A DNA stretch of 64,000 nucleotides from Streptacidiphilus jeojiense (GTDB taxonomy: Bacteria > Actinomycetota > Actinomycetes > Streptomycetales > Streptomycetaceae). Under the pieces are notes generated by a model, which saw nothing but the letters and a program-made list of their open reading frames with translations, was not told where the DNA came from and searched no databases. The stretch covers positions 62,001-126,000 of the forward strand of contig NZ_JOEH01000021.1 of NCBI RefSeq assembly GCF_000719095.1. Reading direction: 5' to 3'. The translations under genes and the position numbers were made by a program. Below are positions 7,827 to 15,678 of this stretch, piece after piece; positions within the stretch are counted from its first letter, which is position 1, and each line of letters opens with the position of its first letter.

Positions 7827-9275
7827 TCAGGGCCGGGTCATCCGACCTCGCGCAGGCAGGAGTTGGACCAGTCCGGCGGCCAGACCGAGGCCGGCGAAGA
7901 CCCACCAGACGTGGTCGAAGGCGGCGACGGCGGCGGACGGTGCCGGGGCACCCAGGACGGCGACGAAGATGCTGATCCCCAGCACCGCACCGAGCTGCCG
8001 GAAGCTGGAGTTGACGGCCGATCCGATGGCGAAGCGCTCCGGCGGCAGGTGCTTGACCGCGGCGCCGGACTGGACCGGCAGGGTCAGCCCGATCCCCAGG
8101 CCCATCAGCAGCGTCCACGGCAGCCAGTGGGTCAGCCAGTGCGGGGAGCCGCCGGCGGCCGTGGCGAATCCGGCGGCGGCCAGTGCCCAGGCGACCGCTC
8201 CGGCCAGCAGCACCGGACGGTGCCCGGTCCGCGCCGCGATCCGGCTGGAGGTCCGGGCGATCAGCGCGACCAGCATCGGCCCGAGGGCGCTGGCCAGTGC
8301 GGAGCGCAGCACCGAGTAGTGCCAGACGGTCTGAAGGAAGATCACATTGGCGAGCAGCATCCCGTAGAACGCGGTGGAGAAGAGCAGGGTCGCCGCGTTG
8401 ACCACCCGGAACTGGTGCTCCCGGAACAGCGACAGGTCCAGCACCGGCTGGGCGGCGGTGGCCGAGCGCCGCAGGAAGGCCGCGAGCAGCAGCGCGGAGA
8501 GGACGAAGGCGCCGAGCACCCGGGGGTCGGACCAGCCCCAGTCCGGGCCCTCGACGATGGCCAGGCTCAGCATCGCCGGGGCGCCGGCGACCAGCAGCAC
8601 GCCGAGCGGGTCGGGAATGCCGGTGGCCGCCGGGTCGCGGGTCTCCGGCAGCAGCCGCCGGCCGAGGACCGCGACCAGCACGCAGATCGGCACGTTGACC
8701 AGGAAGATCCAGCGCCAGGAGGCGTACTCGGTGAGCAGTGCGCCGATGGTCGGCCCGAGCGCAGCGGCCGCGGCCCCCATGGCGCCCCAGGTGCCGACCG
8801 CGACATGGCGCCGGGCGGCGCTGAACTCGGGCAGCACCAGCGCCAGCGAGGTCGGCACCACCAGGGCGGCGAACACCGCCTGCAGGGCGCGGGCCGCGAT
8901 CAGCACATCGGTGCCGGTGGCCAGTCCGCAGAGCCCGCTCATCAGGGCGAATCCCAGCATCCCGGTCAGGAAGACGCGCTTGCGCCCGTAGCGGTCGGCC
9001 AGCCGTCCGGCCGGGACCAGCACCGCGGCGAAGACCAGGCTGTAGGCGTTGAGCACCCAGGACAGGTGTGCCGGGCCGGTGTGGAAGCTGCGGCTGATGG
9101 TCGGGAAGGCGATGTTGACGATCGTGGTGTCGAGGAAGACCACGAAGACGCCCAGGCTGCCCAGCGCCAGCACGCGCAGGGCGTGCCTGCGCACCGCGGG
9201 GTCGTCATGGGGGTCGGCCTGCGCCCGGGGCGGTGGTTCCGCCAGTCCGCGCGCGGTCGAGTCGGTGGCGGACAT
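7827..9275 (-). CDS. MFS drug transporter, DHA2 (14-helix) type
   Basis: The product is a 482-residue proton-coupled exporter with about 14 hydrophobic segments. It shows the DHA2 signature LDTTIVNIAFPTI in helix 1 and motif A GRLADRYGRKRVF, plus the motif C-like LGPTIGALLTEYASWRWIFLV. It is divergent from an HxlR regulator gene; the 90 bases between them contain an inverted pair of sites (9290-9352), so regulation by that protein is likely. The substrate is unknown. Confidence 0.9.
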   Translation of the reverse strand: MSATDSTARGLAEPPPRAQADPHDDPAVRRHALRVLALGSLGVFVVFLDTTIVNIAFPTISRSFHTGPAHLSWVLNAYSLVFAAVLVPAGRLADRYGRKRVFLTGMLGFALMSGLCGLATGTDVLIAARALQAVFAALVVPTSLALVLPEFSAARRHVAVGTWGAMGAAAAALGPTIGALLTEYASWRWIFLVNVPICVLVAVLGRRLLPETRDPAATGIPDPLGVLLVAGAPAMLSLAIVEGPDWGWSDPRVLGAFVLSALLLAAFLRRSATAAQPVLDLSLFREHQFRVVNAATLLFSTAFYGMLLANVIFLQTVWHYSVLRSALASALGPMLVALIARTSSRIAARTGHRPVLLAGAVAWALAAAGFATAAGGSPHWLTHWLPWTLLMGLGIGLTLPVQSGAAVKHLPPERFAIGSAVNSSFRQLGAVLGISIFVAVLGAPAPSAAVAAFDHVWWVFAGLGLAAGLVQLLPARGRMTRP

Positions 9276-9289
9276 GGCGGCTCCATGGA

Positions 9290-9352
9290 GTCAGTTGTGA
9301 TTTCCTACGGACTCTTCGACGATAGCCATGTGCGTTGGAAACCACAACTGAC
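9290..9352. promoter_or_regulatory. Candidate HxlR operator pair
   Basis: GTCAGTTGTGATTTCC (9290-9305) and GGAAACCACAACTGAC (9337-9352) are reverse complements with one mismatch, 31 bases apart. They lie between the divergent MFS and HxlR genes, one near each start codon, and could bind an HxlR dimer at each promoter. Binding is inferred. Confidence 0.7.
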
Positions 9353-9365
9353 TACGATGGGTCGT

Positions 9366-9836
9366 ATGGACATCGACACGATGGTCGGGATGGAGACCAT
9401 GGCCGACCGGGAGCCCAGGCCCCGCCCCTGCCCGGCCGCGGCCTCGCTGGAGCTGCTGGGGGAGCGCTGGACGCTGCTGGCCGTCCGCGAGATGCGCTAC
9501 GGGGTGCACCGCTTCGAGCAGATCACCAGGTTCACCGGCGCCTCGCGCGACATCCTGGCCGACCGGCTGCGCAAGCTGGAGGCCGCGGGCGTGGTCGAAC
9601 GCCGCCAGTACTCGGAGCACCCGCCGCGCCACGAGTACCACCTCACCGCCGCGGGCGAGGAGATCGGCCCGATCCTGCAGGCCCTGGCCCAGTGGGGGCA
9701 GAAGTGGGGCCCCGGCGGCACCGCCGAGTTCGCCCACGACTGCGGCCATCCGCTGGACGCGGTCAGCGTCTGCCGGCACTGCGGCGAGCCCGTCGACCGG
9801 GCGTCGCTGCGGGTCAGCCCGGAGCCGACCGGCTGA
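9366..9836 (+). CDS. HxlR-family winged-helix regulator
   Basis: This 156-residue protein carries the HxlR domain: a conserved cysteine in PRPCPAAASLELLGERWTLL (about residue 22), then RFEQITRFTGASRDILADRL and the wing EYHLTAAGEEI. The C-terminus adds a small cysteine cluster (HDCGHPL, CRHCGEP) that resembles a zinc ribbon and is present in some actinobacterial relatives. The conserved N-terminal cysteine is often redox- or electrophile-sensitive in this family. The start is uncertain among ATG 9366 and nearby in-frame ATGs. It probably controls the divergent MFS exporter. Confidence 0.88.
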   Translation: MDIDTMVGMETMADREPRPRPCPAAASLELLGERWTLLAVREMRYGVHRFEQITRFTGASRDILADRLRKLEAAGVVERRQYSEHPPRHEYHLTAAGEEIGPILQALAQWGQKWGPGGTAEFAHDCGHPLDAVSVCRHCGEPVDRASLRVSPEPTG

Positions 9837-9880
9837 CCCGGCGTACCGGGAGCGGGGAGCGGGGAACGGGGAGCCGGGCG

Positions 9881-10276
9881 TCAGGCGTCCGGGGTCGGCC
9901 CGTCCGCGTCGCGCAGCTCGCGCTGTTCGGCGGCCCAGCTGCGGAGCTCCCGCATCCGCACCGGGTCGGTGGCGACGTCCTGGGTCACCACGGTGGTGAT
10001 CCCGCCGCCGATGTCGACGACCTGCTGGTCCATCCGGCCGGTGGTGAGCATGCCCACGATGACCAGGAACTCCTCCATCACGTCCTCGGTGAGGAACTCC
10101 TCGTCGGCCTCGTCGACCGCGGTGTCGACCTGTTCGAGGCCGGACTCGTAGAGCTGGCCGGCGCCCTCCAGCAGGGCACCGAGGACCCGGAACTGGTCGG
10201 GGTCCATATGCAGTTCGAGGGCCTCCAGATAGAGCGAGACCTGGTCCTGGGGGGTGGGTACGGCGAAGTCGTCCAT
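9881..10276 (-). CDS. Acidic protein of unknown function
   Basis: This 131-residue soluble protein is strongly acidic and helical (for example DTAVDEADEEFLTEDVMEEF). I do not recognise the family. ATG 10276 is chosen over an upstream start because of an excellent ribosome-binding site (AGAAGGAGAGAC directly before it). It has no signal peptide, membrane segment or cysteine. It lies downstream of the PRC-barrel gene on the same strand but is separated from it by a large hairpin (10333-10378), so it probably has its own promoter. Confidence 0.7.
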   Translation of the reverse strand: MDDFAVPTPQDQVSLYLEALELHMDPDQFRVLGALLEGAGQLYESGLEQVDTAVDEADEEFLTEDVMEEFLVIVGMLTTGRMDQQVVDIGGGITTVVTQDVATDPVRMRELRSWAAEQRELRDADGPTPDA

Positions 10277-10332
10277 GTCTCTCCTTCTGCCAGTCACCTG
10301 TCACCTGTCGCTTGCCCCCTGCCCGCGCAGAC

Positions 10333-10378
10333 GCCGCTCCCGCGCCGGTGTGACGGGTCACACGCGGGCGGGAGCGGC
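10333..10378. terminator. Nested double hairpin, likely terminator
   Basis: The outer arms GCCGCTCCCGC (10333-10343) and GCGGGAGCGGC (10368-10378) pair perfectly. Inside, GTGTGAC and GTCACAC (10348-10354, 10357-10363) form a second stem. It stands 24 bases past the end of the PRC-barrel/DUF2382 gene in its direction of transcription. Confidence 0.75.
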
Positions 10379-10401
10379 GCCGGTCGGCACGGCCGGGAGG
10401 G

Positions 10402-11355
10402 TCACATGTCCCTGCGGGCCTTCGCGTCGGCGCTGGGGTCGTCGACCAGGTCGATCCGCTCCATGCGGACCTCCTCGTGCACGACCACCTGCTCGGTGAC
10501 GTCCTCCACCCGCACCCTGACCCGCTCCACGGCGACCGCCTCCTTGCTGACCACGGGGCGCTCCTCGTAGAGCGTCACGTCCAGCTCGGACTCGGCGAAG
10601 TCGGCGTCGCCCATGGAGGCGCCGTGCTCGCCGTCCGGGATCGGCTCGCGCTCGACCCGGATCTCCTGGTGCATCAGCGGTACGGTGCGCTCGACCTTCT
10701 CGCTGGTCACGGTCTTGTGCAGACGGGCGCGGCCGGCCTCGACCCGCTCGGTGCCGATGTGCAGCCGCTCCTCGTAGCGGGTCATCACCCGGCCGTCCCG
10801 GGCGCCCATGGCCAACTGGTCCTGGACGGCCTCGGGGTGGGCGTCGGTGGTGCCGAGCCGGTCCATCCCGGTCGGGGCGGTCATGCCGCCGGCCATGCCG
10901 CCGGACATGCCGCTCGTCGTCATGCCGTTCGCCATGGTGTCGGTCCCGCCGGCGGTCCTGCCGTCCGCGGTGCCCGTCGCCGTGCCGGTCGCCGTGCCCG
11001 CCGCGCCGGCGGTGCCGTTCATGCCCTTGCCGGCGGCCTCCGGCTGTCCCAGCCCGTAGTGCCGGTAGAGGGTCATCTCCTCCTCCACCGAGAGGTGCCG
11101 TCCGGTCTCCAGTTCGGGTGCGCTGTCGACCTGGGACTTGGCGTAGGCCAGCCGGACGTCGTTGTCGACCAGGACCGCGCCGCCCAGCGGGGCGAAATGG
11201 CCCTTGCCGCCGAACAGACCGCCCTTCACGGTGACCCACTGCGGGGTGCCGGTGCTGTCGTCCAGGTACACCTCGTCGGCCTGCCCGATCTTGTGACCTT
11301 CGGCGTCGAGAACCTTGTGCCCGATCACCCGGGCCGGGTCAAGCGTCGTACTCAC
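10402..11355 (-). CDS. PRC-barrel and DUF2382 stress-type protein
   Basis: This 317-residue protein has an N-terminal PRC-barrel (residues 6-85, VIGHKVLDAEGHKIGQADEVY) and a C-terminal DUF2382 domain (about 205-300, with YEERLHIGTERVEAG, EIRVEREPI and DVTLYEERPVVSKEAVAVER). They are joined by a Gly/Met/Thr-rich low-complexity linker (about 118-175). DUF2382 proteins are common in stress-tolerant actinobacteria and deinococci; their function is not established. The GTG at 11355 is chosen because GGAGG lies 5 bases upstream. It is followed by a strong hairpin. Confidence 0.85.
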   Translation of the reverse strand: MSTTLDPARVIGHKVLDAEGHKIGQADEVYLDDSTGTPQWVTVKGGLFGGKGHFAPLGGAVLVDNDVRLAYAKSQVDSAPELETGRHLSVEEEMTLYRHYGLGQPEAAGKGMNGTAGAAGTATGTATGTADGRTAGGTDTMANGMTTSGMSGGMAGGMTAPTGMDRLGTTDAHPEAVQDQLAMGARDGRVMTRYEERLHIGTERVEAGRARLHKTVTSEKVERTVPLMHQEIRVEREPIPDGEHGASMGDADFAESELDVTLYEERPVVSKEAVAVERVRVRVEDVTEQVVVHEEVRMERIDLVDDPSADAKARRDM

Positions 11356-11482
11356 AACTACCTCCATGGAGGTGAGGGGGTGCGGCGGCCACGCCGGCAT
11401 CCGCACAGCGACAGAGAAACGCCACGCCTCGACGGTGCGCCCGACCCCTCGGACCCGCAACTCGGGGTGCCCCATCCGTCAC

Positions 11483-11743
11483 TCAGGGCGCGGGCGTGGG
11501 CGGCCTGGTCAGCCGCAGCCGCTGGTCCAGGTGCGCGTCGATCCACCCCAGCAGCCGCTGCACCTCGGCCCAGTCCCGGGCCGAGCGGGCCCGGGACAGC
11601 AGCGCGGTCGCCTGCGCCAGGGCGTGGTCCAGGCCGGCCACCGGGTGTGCCGGCGTCACCTGGGGGATGCCGTAGCGCACGGCCGGCTCCGGCTCCCGCC
11701 GCGCCGTGCTTGACCGGAACCGCCAGAGTTTCCCTGCGCGCAT
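11483..11743 (-). CDS. Small hypothetical protein
   Basis: This is an 86-residue basic protein. The N-terminal third is Arg-rich and the remainder is a helical segment (LDHALAQATALLSRARSARD and VQRLLGWIDAHLDQRLRL). No family is recognised. The ATG at 11743 has a GGGGG stretch 9 bases upstream. It lies on the same strand upstream of the PRC-barrel gene, 127 bases away. It is supported by codon bias and context only and could be spurious. Confidence 0.45.
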   Translation of the reverse strand: MRAGKLWRFRSSTARREPEPAVRYGIPQVTPAHPVAGLDHALAQATALLSRARSARDWAEVQRLLGWIDAHLDQRLRLTRPPTPAP

Positions 11744-11839
11744 GGTCCACAACCCCCTGCCGGACGGATCGGGCTCGCCAAGGCCCCTGCCCGCCGCGAA
11801 CGGCGTGACACATCCGACGGTACGTCACCCGGGGCGGCG

Positions 11840-12355
11840 TCAGCGCCGCCGCAGCAGCCCGCGGACGTAGGCGGCCTGGCCGACGTGCTGCAGGTCGTCG
11901 GAGACGATGCTGACCAACCGGACCGCGAGGGTGACCGGCGGACGGTAGGAACTGTCCACCACCCGGTCCAACTCGCCCTCGCCCAGGCCCTTGAGGAAGC
12001 GCAGGGTCTGCTGGTACACCGCGTGGTGGTACTCCTGCAGCAGGTGCACCGAGACGCCCTGGAAGTCGCCCACCTCCGTGCTGGACTGGCCGTAGCCGAT
12101 GGCCTCCGGCGGGTAGGGGAGGCGGAACCGCTCCTGCCAGCCGTCGGCGAGCCACACCTGCTCCAGGTCGCCGGCCGCGGCGATGTGGTCGTCCTGGACC
12201 CGGGTCAGGTGCCAGACCAGCCAGCCGATGGAGTTGGCCCGGGGGCCGACCCGGGCGACCAGGTCGTCGCCGCTGAGATCCTGGAGCACGTCGGTGACGG
12301 TCCCGCTGATCCGGCCGAAGGCGTCGGCGAGCAGATCGGTGCTTGTCACGGCCAT
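11840..12355 (-). CDS. DinB-like (DUF664) four-helix protein
   Basis: This 171-residue protein belongs to the DinB/YfiT-like superfamily that includes mycothiol-dependent transferases. Candidate metal-binding histidines sit in WLVWHLTRVQDDHIA (about residue 50), LLQEYHHAVYQQ and DDLQHVGQAAYVRGLL, the usual three-histidine arrangement on adjacent helices. Actinobacterial DUF664 members typically use mycothiol; the second substrate is unknown here. GGAGG stands 11 bases before ATG 12355. It is divergent from the PRC-barrel gene at 12489. Confidence 0.85.
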   Translation of the reverse strand: MAVTSTDLLADAFGRISGTVTDVLQDLSGDDLVARVGPRANSIGWLVWHLTRVQDDHIAAAGDLEQVWLADGWQERFRLPYPPEAIGYGQSSTEVGDFQGVSVHLLQEYHHAVYQQTLRFLKGLGEGELDRVVDSSYRPPVTLAVRLVSIVSDDLQHVGQAAYVRGLLRRR

Positions 12356-12488
12356 GATGGCGGTGTCCTCCCGGTAGGGCGGCCGGTCGCTCCGCCAGGG
12401 CGTGCGCGGGGCGGACCGGGGGCAGATAACACAGCAGACAAACACTACGTCCGACGCAGCGGCACCGAAGGTTCGGAGAGGAATCGCA

Positions 12489-12845
12489 GTGATCGAGGTC
12501 GGGGACATCCGCGAGTGGCGCACCCATGACGTGGTCGATACATCAGGACATCGCATCGGTTCGCTGGAGGCGGTCTATGTGGACACCCGAACGGACCAGC
12601 CGGCCATGGCGACGGTGCTGATCGGCCTGCCGTCCCGGCGCCGGCTGGTGTTCGTGCCGCTGGCCGAGGCGGTGGTGGGCCCCGGCTACGTCAAGGTCCC
12701 CTACGCCAAGAGCCTGGTAAAGAGCGCGCCGTCGATGGGCACCGACGACGTGCTGGCGGCCGAGAACGAGAAAGCGGTGTTCGACCACTACGAGCTCCCG
12801 TACCAGCAGGGAACGGACGGCGAGCGCCAGCTCGCCCGGGGCTGA
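12489..12845 (+). CDS. PRC-barrel domain protein
   Basis: This 118-residue protein is a single PRC-barrel (REWRTHDVVDTSGHRIGSLE, then LVFVPLAEAVVGPGYVKVPY) with a short acidic helical tail ending in YELPYQQG. It resembles the N-terminal half of the larger PRC-barrel/DUF2382 protein 1.1 kb away, including the shared (V)PYAKSLVKSAP/LAYAKSQVDSAP segment, so the two are paralogous. The GTG at 12489 is preceded by AGAGGA at 6 bases. The next gene begins 15 bases after its stop codon and is probably cotranscribed. Confidence 0.83.
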   Translation: MIEVGDIREWRTHDVVDTSGHRIGSLEAVYVDTRTDQPAMATVLIGLPSRRRLVFVPLAEAVVGPGYVKVPYAKSLVKSAPSMGTDDVLAAENEKAVFDHYELPYQQGTDGERQLARG

Positions 12846-12860
12846 GAAGGGGATGCGGCC

Positions 12861-13028
12861 ATGACGGTCTTCCTCACGGTGATCATCATCGCGATCGTGC
12901 TGGGCATCATCGGCTTCGTGGTGCACGGGCTGCTCTACCTGCTGGTCATCGGCTGTCTGCTGCTGGCCGCCGACCTGGTCTGGATGGGGGCGCGCTGGTC
13001 CCGCAACCACCGCCGTCCGGTGCGGTAG
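12861..13028 (+). CDS. Tiny two-helix membrane protein
   Basis: This 55-residue protein reads MTVFLTVIIIAIVLGIIGF, a turn, a second hydrophobic stretch and a basic tail ending WSRNHRRPVR. It has two predicted membrane helices. AGAAGGGG lies 8 bases before the ATG and the gene follows the PRC-barrel gene by 15 bases, so cotranscription is likely. Small hydrophobic proteins of this kind are common beside stress genes in streptomycetes, with no known role. Its 3' end overlaps the convergent ATPase gene by 83 bases. Confidence 0.75.
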   Translation: MTVFLTVIIIAIVLGIIGFVVHGLLYLLVIGCLLLAADLVWMGARWSRNHRRPVR

Positions 13029-13479
13029 CGCCGCCCGGCCCGGCCGGGTCCCGGGGGTCCCAGGGCACGAAGGCGTGGATCTCCTTGCCGTCCCGGTGCG
13101 GGACCACCCTGACCTCCCGGGCCAGGCGCTGCACGGTGGGCCAGCCGAAGCCGCCGGTCCCGGCTCCCAGGTCCGGTGGGCGGGCCAGCGGCGCCACCGG
13201 GTTGCCGTCGCGGACCGTGATCTGTACCTCGCCGGGCTGACGGGCCAGGCACAGGGTCAGCGCGCCCGGGGCGTGGCGCACCGCGTTGGTGACCAGTTCC
13301 GAGACCACCAGCAGGACGTCCCCGGGCGCACCCGGGTCGGTCGGGAGGCAGCTGCGGGTGAGGGCGCGCAGGAAGGCGGCGACGGCCGCCCTGGCGCGGC
13401 CCGCCGTTCCGCTGCCGCCGTCGAGGTCGAGGCGGAGCTGCGGGGCGCCCACGCCCTCGGTCAGCAGCTGGAACTCCAC
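12946..13479 (-). CDS. RsbW-like ATPase (HATPase_c) protein
   Basis: This is a 177-residue GHKL-fold protein with the N box LLVVSELVTNAVRHAPGAL (about residues 65-83), the G1 box VQITVRDGNPV and the segment GTGGFGWPTVQRLA. It resembles serine-kinase anti-sigma factors. The domain ends around HAFVPWDPRD (residue 141); the last 35 residues are Pro/Gly/Arg-rich and run antisense into the small membrane gene, so the annotated C-terminus may be non-functional read-on. The GTG at 13479 follows GGAGG at 7 bases. The partner is unknown. Confidence 0.83.
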   Translation of the reverse strand: MEFQLLTEGVGAPQLRLDLDGGSGTAGRARAAVAAFLRALTRSCLPTDPGAPGDVLLVVSELVTNAVRHAPGALTLCLARQPGEVQITVRDGNPVAPLARPPDLGAGTGGFGWPTVQRLAREVRVVPHRDGKEIHAFVPWDPRDPAGPGGATAPDGGGCGTSAPPSRPGRRPAADSR

Positions 13480-13636
13480 CGTGTGTCCTCCCGGGTGCCG
13501 TGCCTGCGCGGCCCGGGAGGTCTTCTCCCCCTGCCGGACGGTCCCAATCGCGCCATGGCCGAACCGTCCCACGGGTCCCGCCGGTTCCGCCGGTTCCGCC
13601 GTGCGGCCGGCCGCGGTCGCCGGCCCGAGTCAGGGG

Positions 13637-14665
13637 TCAGGCCACCGCCTTGGGGCGGTTGGCCGAGGCGGCCTTGGCGATGGCGCGTTCCAGCTGGTCC
13701 CGGGTCATCTTGGAGCGCCCGGGCAGGTCGAGACCGGCGGCCCGCTGGTAGAGCTCGGCCTTGCTCAGCGCGCCCAGGTCCTCCTTCTTCCCGGCCGTGG
13801 AGACCGCCTTCGGCGAACGCTTCTTGGCCGTGGTGGCCTTCGACCGCCCGGCCGGTGCGGTCCGTGCGGTCGGTGCGGTCGGTGCGCCGGCGGACCGGTC
13901 CAGGCTGCGGCGCAGCGCCTCCATCAGGTCGATGACATTGGTGGCCTCGGGGGCGGCCTCGGCGGTGACGATCTCCTGCCCGGCACGCTTGGCGTCGATC
14001 AGCTCGCGCACCCGGTCCTCGTAGTCGTCGCGGTACTCCGTCGGCGTCCACTCCACGCTCATGGCCTCGATCAGCTGCTTGGCGGCGCTCAGCTGCTCGG
14101 CCGAGACCCGGGTGCGCACCGGCGGGTTCGGCAGCTCCTCGGCCGGGTCGCGGACCTCGTCGGCCCAGTGCAGGGTGTGCAGTTCGAGCACGTCACCGGT
14201 GGGACGGATGGCGGTGAGGTACTGCCTGCCGCGCATCACCATGGTCGCCACGGCCGCCCGTCCCGACTCCTCCAGGGCCTCCACCAGCAGCGAGTAGACC
14301 TGGGTGAACTCCTCCCCGCGCGGCGCCAGGAAGTAGCCGGAGACGAAGTAGACCGGATCGACGGCGGCCAGGTCGACGAAGCCGGAGACCTCGATCAGCC
14401 GCGAGCGTCCCGGGGCGATCTCGTCCAGCTCGCTCGGCTCGATCACCACGTACTGGTCGTCACCGAGGTCGTAGCCCTTGACGATCTCGTTGAAGGGGAC
14501 CTCGTCGCCGGTGCGCTCGTTGGTGCGCCTGATCCTGACCCGGTCGGCGGTGCCGCGCTGGATCTGGCGGAAGCGGGTGGTGTGGTCCTCCGTCGCCGAG
14601 AACATCGACACCGGGACGGTGACCAGGCCGAAGGTCAGTGCGCCGGTCCAGGTCGCTCGGGCCAT
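13637..14665 (-). CDS. ku: Ku DNA-end-binding protein
   Basis: Ku forms a homodimeric ring on broken DNA ends and recruits LigD in bacterial non-homologous end joining. The 342 residues carry the Ku core (ATWTGALTFGLVTVPVSMF through about residue 255, including EEFTQVYSLLVEALEE and LELHTLHWADEVRDP). There follows a Lys/Ala/Thr-rich linker and a C-terminal SAP-like segment (LSKAELYQRAAGLDLPGRSK) found in extended actinobacterial Ku proteins and thought to aid DNA binding. GGAGGAGC precedes the ATG. It is convergent with no partner but sits beside the LigD genes at 15.7-18.6 kb. Confidence 0.96.
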   Translation of the reverse strand: MARATWTGALTFGLVTVPVSMFSATEDHTTRFRQIQRGTADRVRIRRTNERTGDEVPFNEIVKGYDLGDDQYVVIEPSELDEIAPGRSRLIEVSGFVDLAAVDPVYFVSGYFLAPRGEEFTQVYSLLVEALEESGRAAVATMVMRGRQYLTAIRPTGDVLELHTLHWADEVRDPAEELPNPPVRTRVSAEQLSAAKQLIEAMSVEWTPTEYRDDYEDRVRELIDAKRAGQEIVTAEAAPEATNVIDLMEALRRSLDRSAGAPTAPTARTAPAGRSKATTAKKRSPKAVSTAGKKEDLGALSKAELYQRAAGLDLPGRSKMTRDQLERAIAKAASANRPKAVA

Positions 14666-14724
14666 GGTTCTGCTCCTCCGCGGTCGGTCGACTGATCGGG
14701 TTGTCGAGCAATCGAGCTGTCGAT

Positions 14725-15594
14725 CTATTGCTTCTCATCCCTGATACGCCTGTTGTCGAGATGCCGCACGCGGACGCCGGCGTCCCTGGCGCGGCCGGCG
14801 GCCCTGCGGGCGTCGCGGTCGGTGGTCTCCACCCGGGTCCGCAGGGTGCGCTCCTCCTCGGCGGCGGTGCGCTCGGCCGCGCGGGCCCGGTCCAGCCGGG
14901 CCGAGAGCTCCTCCGCGCTGCTGCGGGCGCGCTGGTGCCGGGTGGTGGCGCGGTCCAGCGCCTTGCGGGCCGTGGCAGCGGCCGTGGCAGCGGAGGCGGC
15001 CTGCCGCTCGGCCTCCTTCAGGCCCTGACGGGCCCGGGCCAGGACGTCCGGATCGGTGCGCGGCCCGGCGGTCGGCCCGGCGGTCGGCGCGGACGCTCCC
15101 GGGCCGCGTCCTGGTGCGGGCTCGGCGGCGGGGGCGTGCACGGTCAGCGGCTTGGTCAGCCGGCCCGCCGCGAAGGCCTCGGCGGCCTCCCGGTCGGTCA
15201 GCACGGTGGTGAGCGTCTGCTCCAGGTCCTCCAGCGGGCCCTCGCCGACCGGCAGGCCGGCCCGTACCGCCGCCGCCTTCGCCTGCTGGACCAGCGCGCC
15301 GACCACGGCGCGGCGCCCGGCGGTGAGTTCGCGCAGACGCTCGCCGGCGAGCCGGTCCTGGGCGGCCCGCAGGTCGGTGCCGAGCGTGAGCAGTGCCTGC
15401 GACTCGGTGCGGTGCTCGCGCACCAGCAGGTTCGCCAGCCAGGCGCCCAGGGTGGGCCGGCGCAACCCTCGGATCCGTGCAGCCGCCCCGGTGTCGCCCG
15501 CGTCGGCGGCGCGCCGGGCGGCGTCGTCGCGGGCCGCGGTGAACTGCGGCGGGGGCAGGGCGTAGAGCCGGTCGGCGACCTCGTCGAAGTCCAC
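14725..15594 (-). CDS. Coiled-coil protein next to Ku, unknown function
   Basis: This 289-residue protein has an N-terminal helical domain (residues 1-140, DEVADRLYALPPPQFTAARD and RRPTLGAWLANLLV), an Ala/Pro/Gly linker (about 150-180) and a C-terminal coiled coil of about 90 residues rich in Ala, Arg and Glu. No enzyme motif is visible. GTG 15594 is preferred because AGGAGGT lies 6 bases upstream; a GTG two codons earlier is possible. It is the gene directly upstream of ku on the same strand (59-base gap) and divergent from the PHP-LigD operon, so a DNA-repair accessory role is possible but unproven. Confidence 0.75.
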   Translation of the reverse strand: MDFDEVADRLYALPPPQFTAARDDAARRAADAGDTGAAARIRGLRRPTLGAWLANLLVREHRTESQALLTLGTDLRAAQDRLAGERLRELTAGRRAVVGALVQQAKAAAVRAGLPVGEGPLEDLEQTLTTVLTDREAAEAFAAGRLTKPLTVHAPAAEPAPGRGPGASAPTAGPTAGPRTDPDVLARARQGLKEAERQAASAATAAATARKALDRATTRHQRARSSAEELSARLDRARAAERTAAEEERTLRTRVETTDRDARRAAGRARDAGVRVRHLDNRRIRDEKQ

Positions 15595-15678
15595 GTCCAC
15601 ACCTCCTCCGACTCGCTGCCGTCCGACCATTCTGTCCTGTTATGCCGGAATCGGTTGAGTGGGCCGGGAGCCGGGGAT

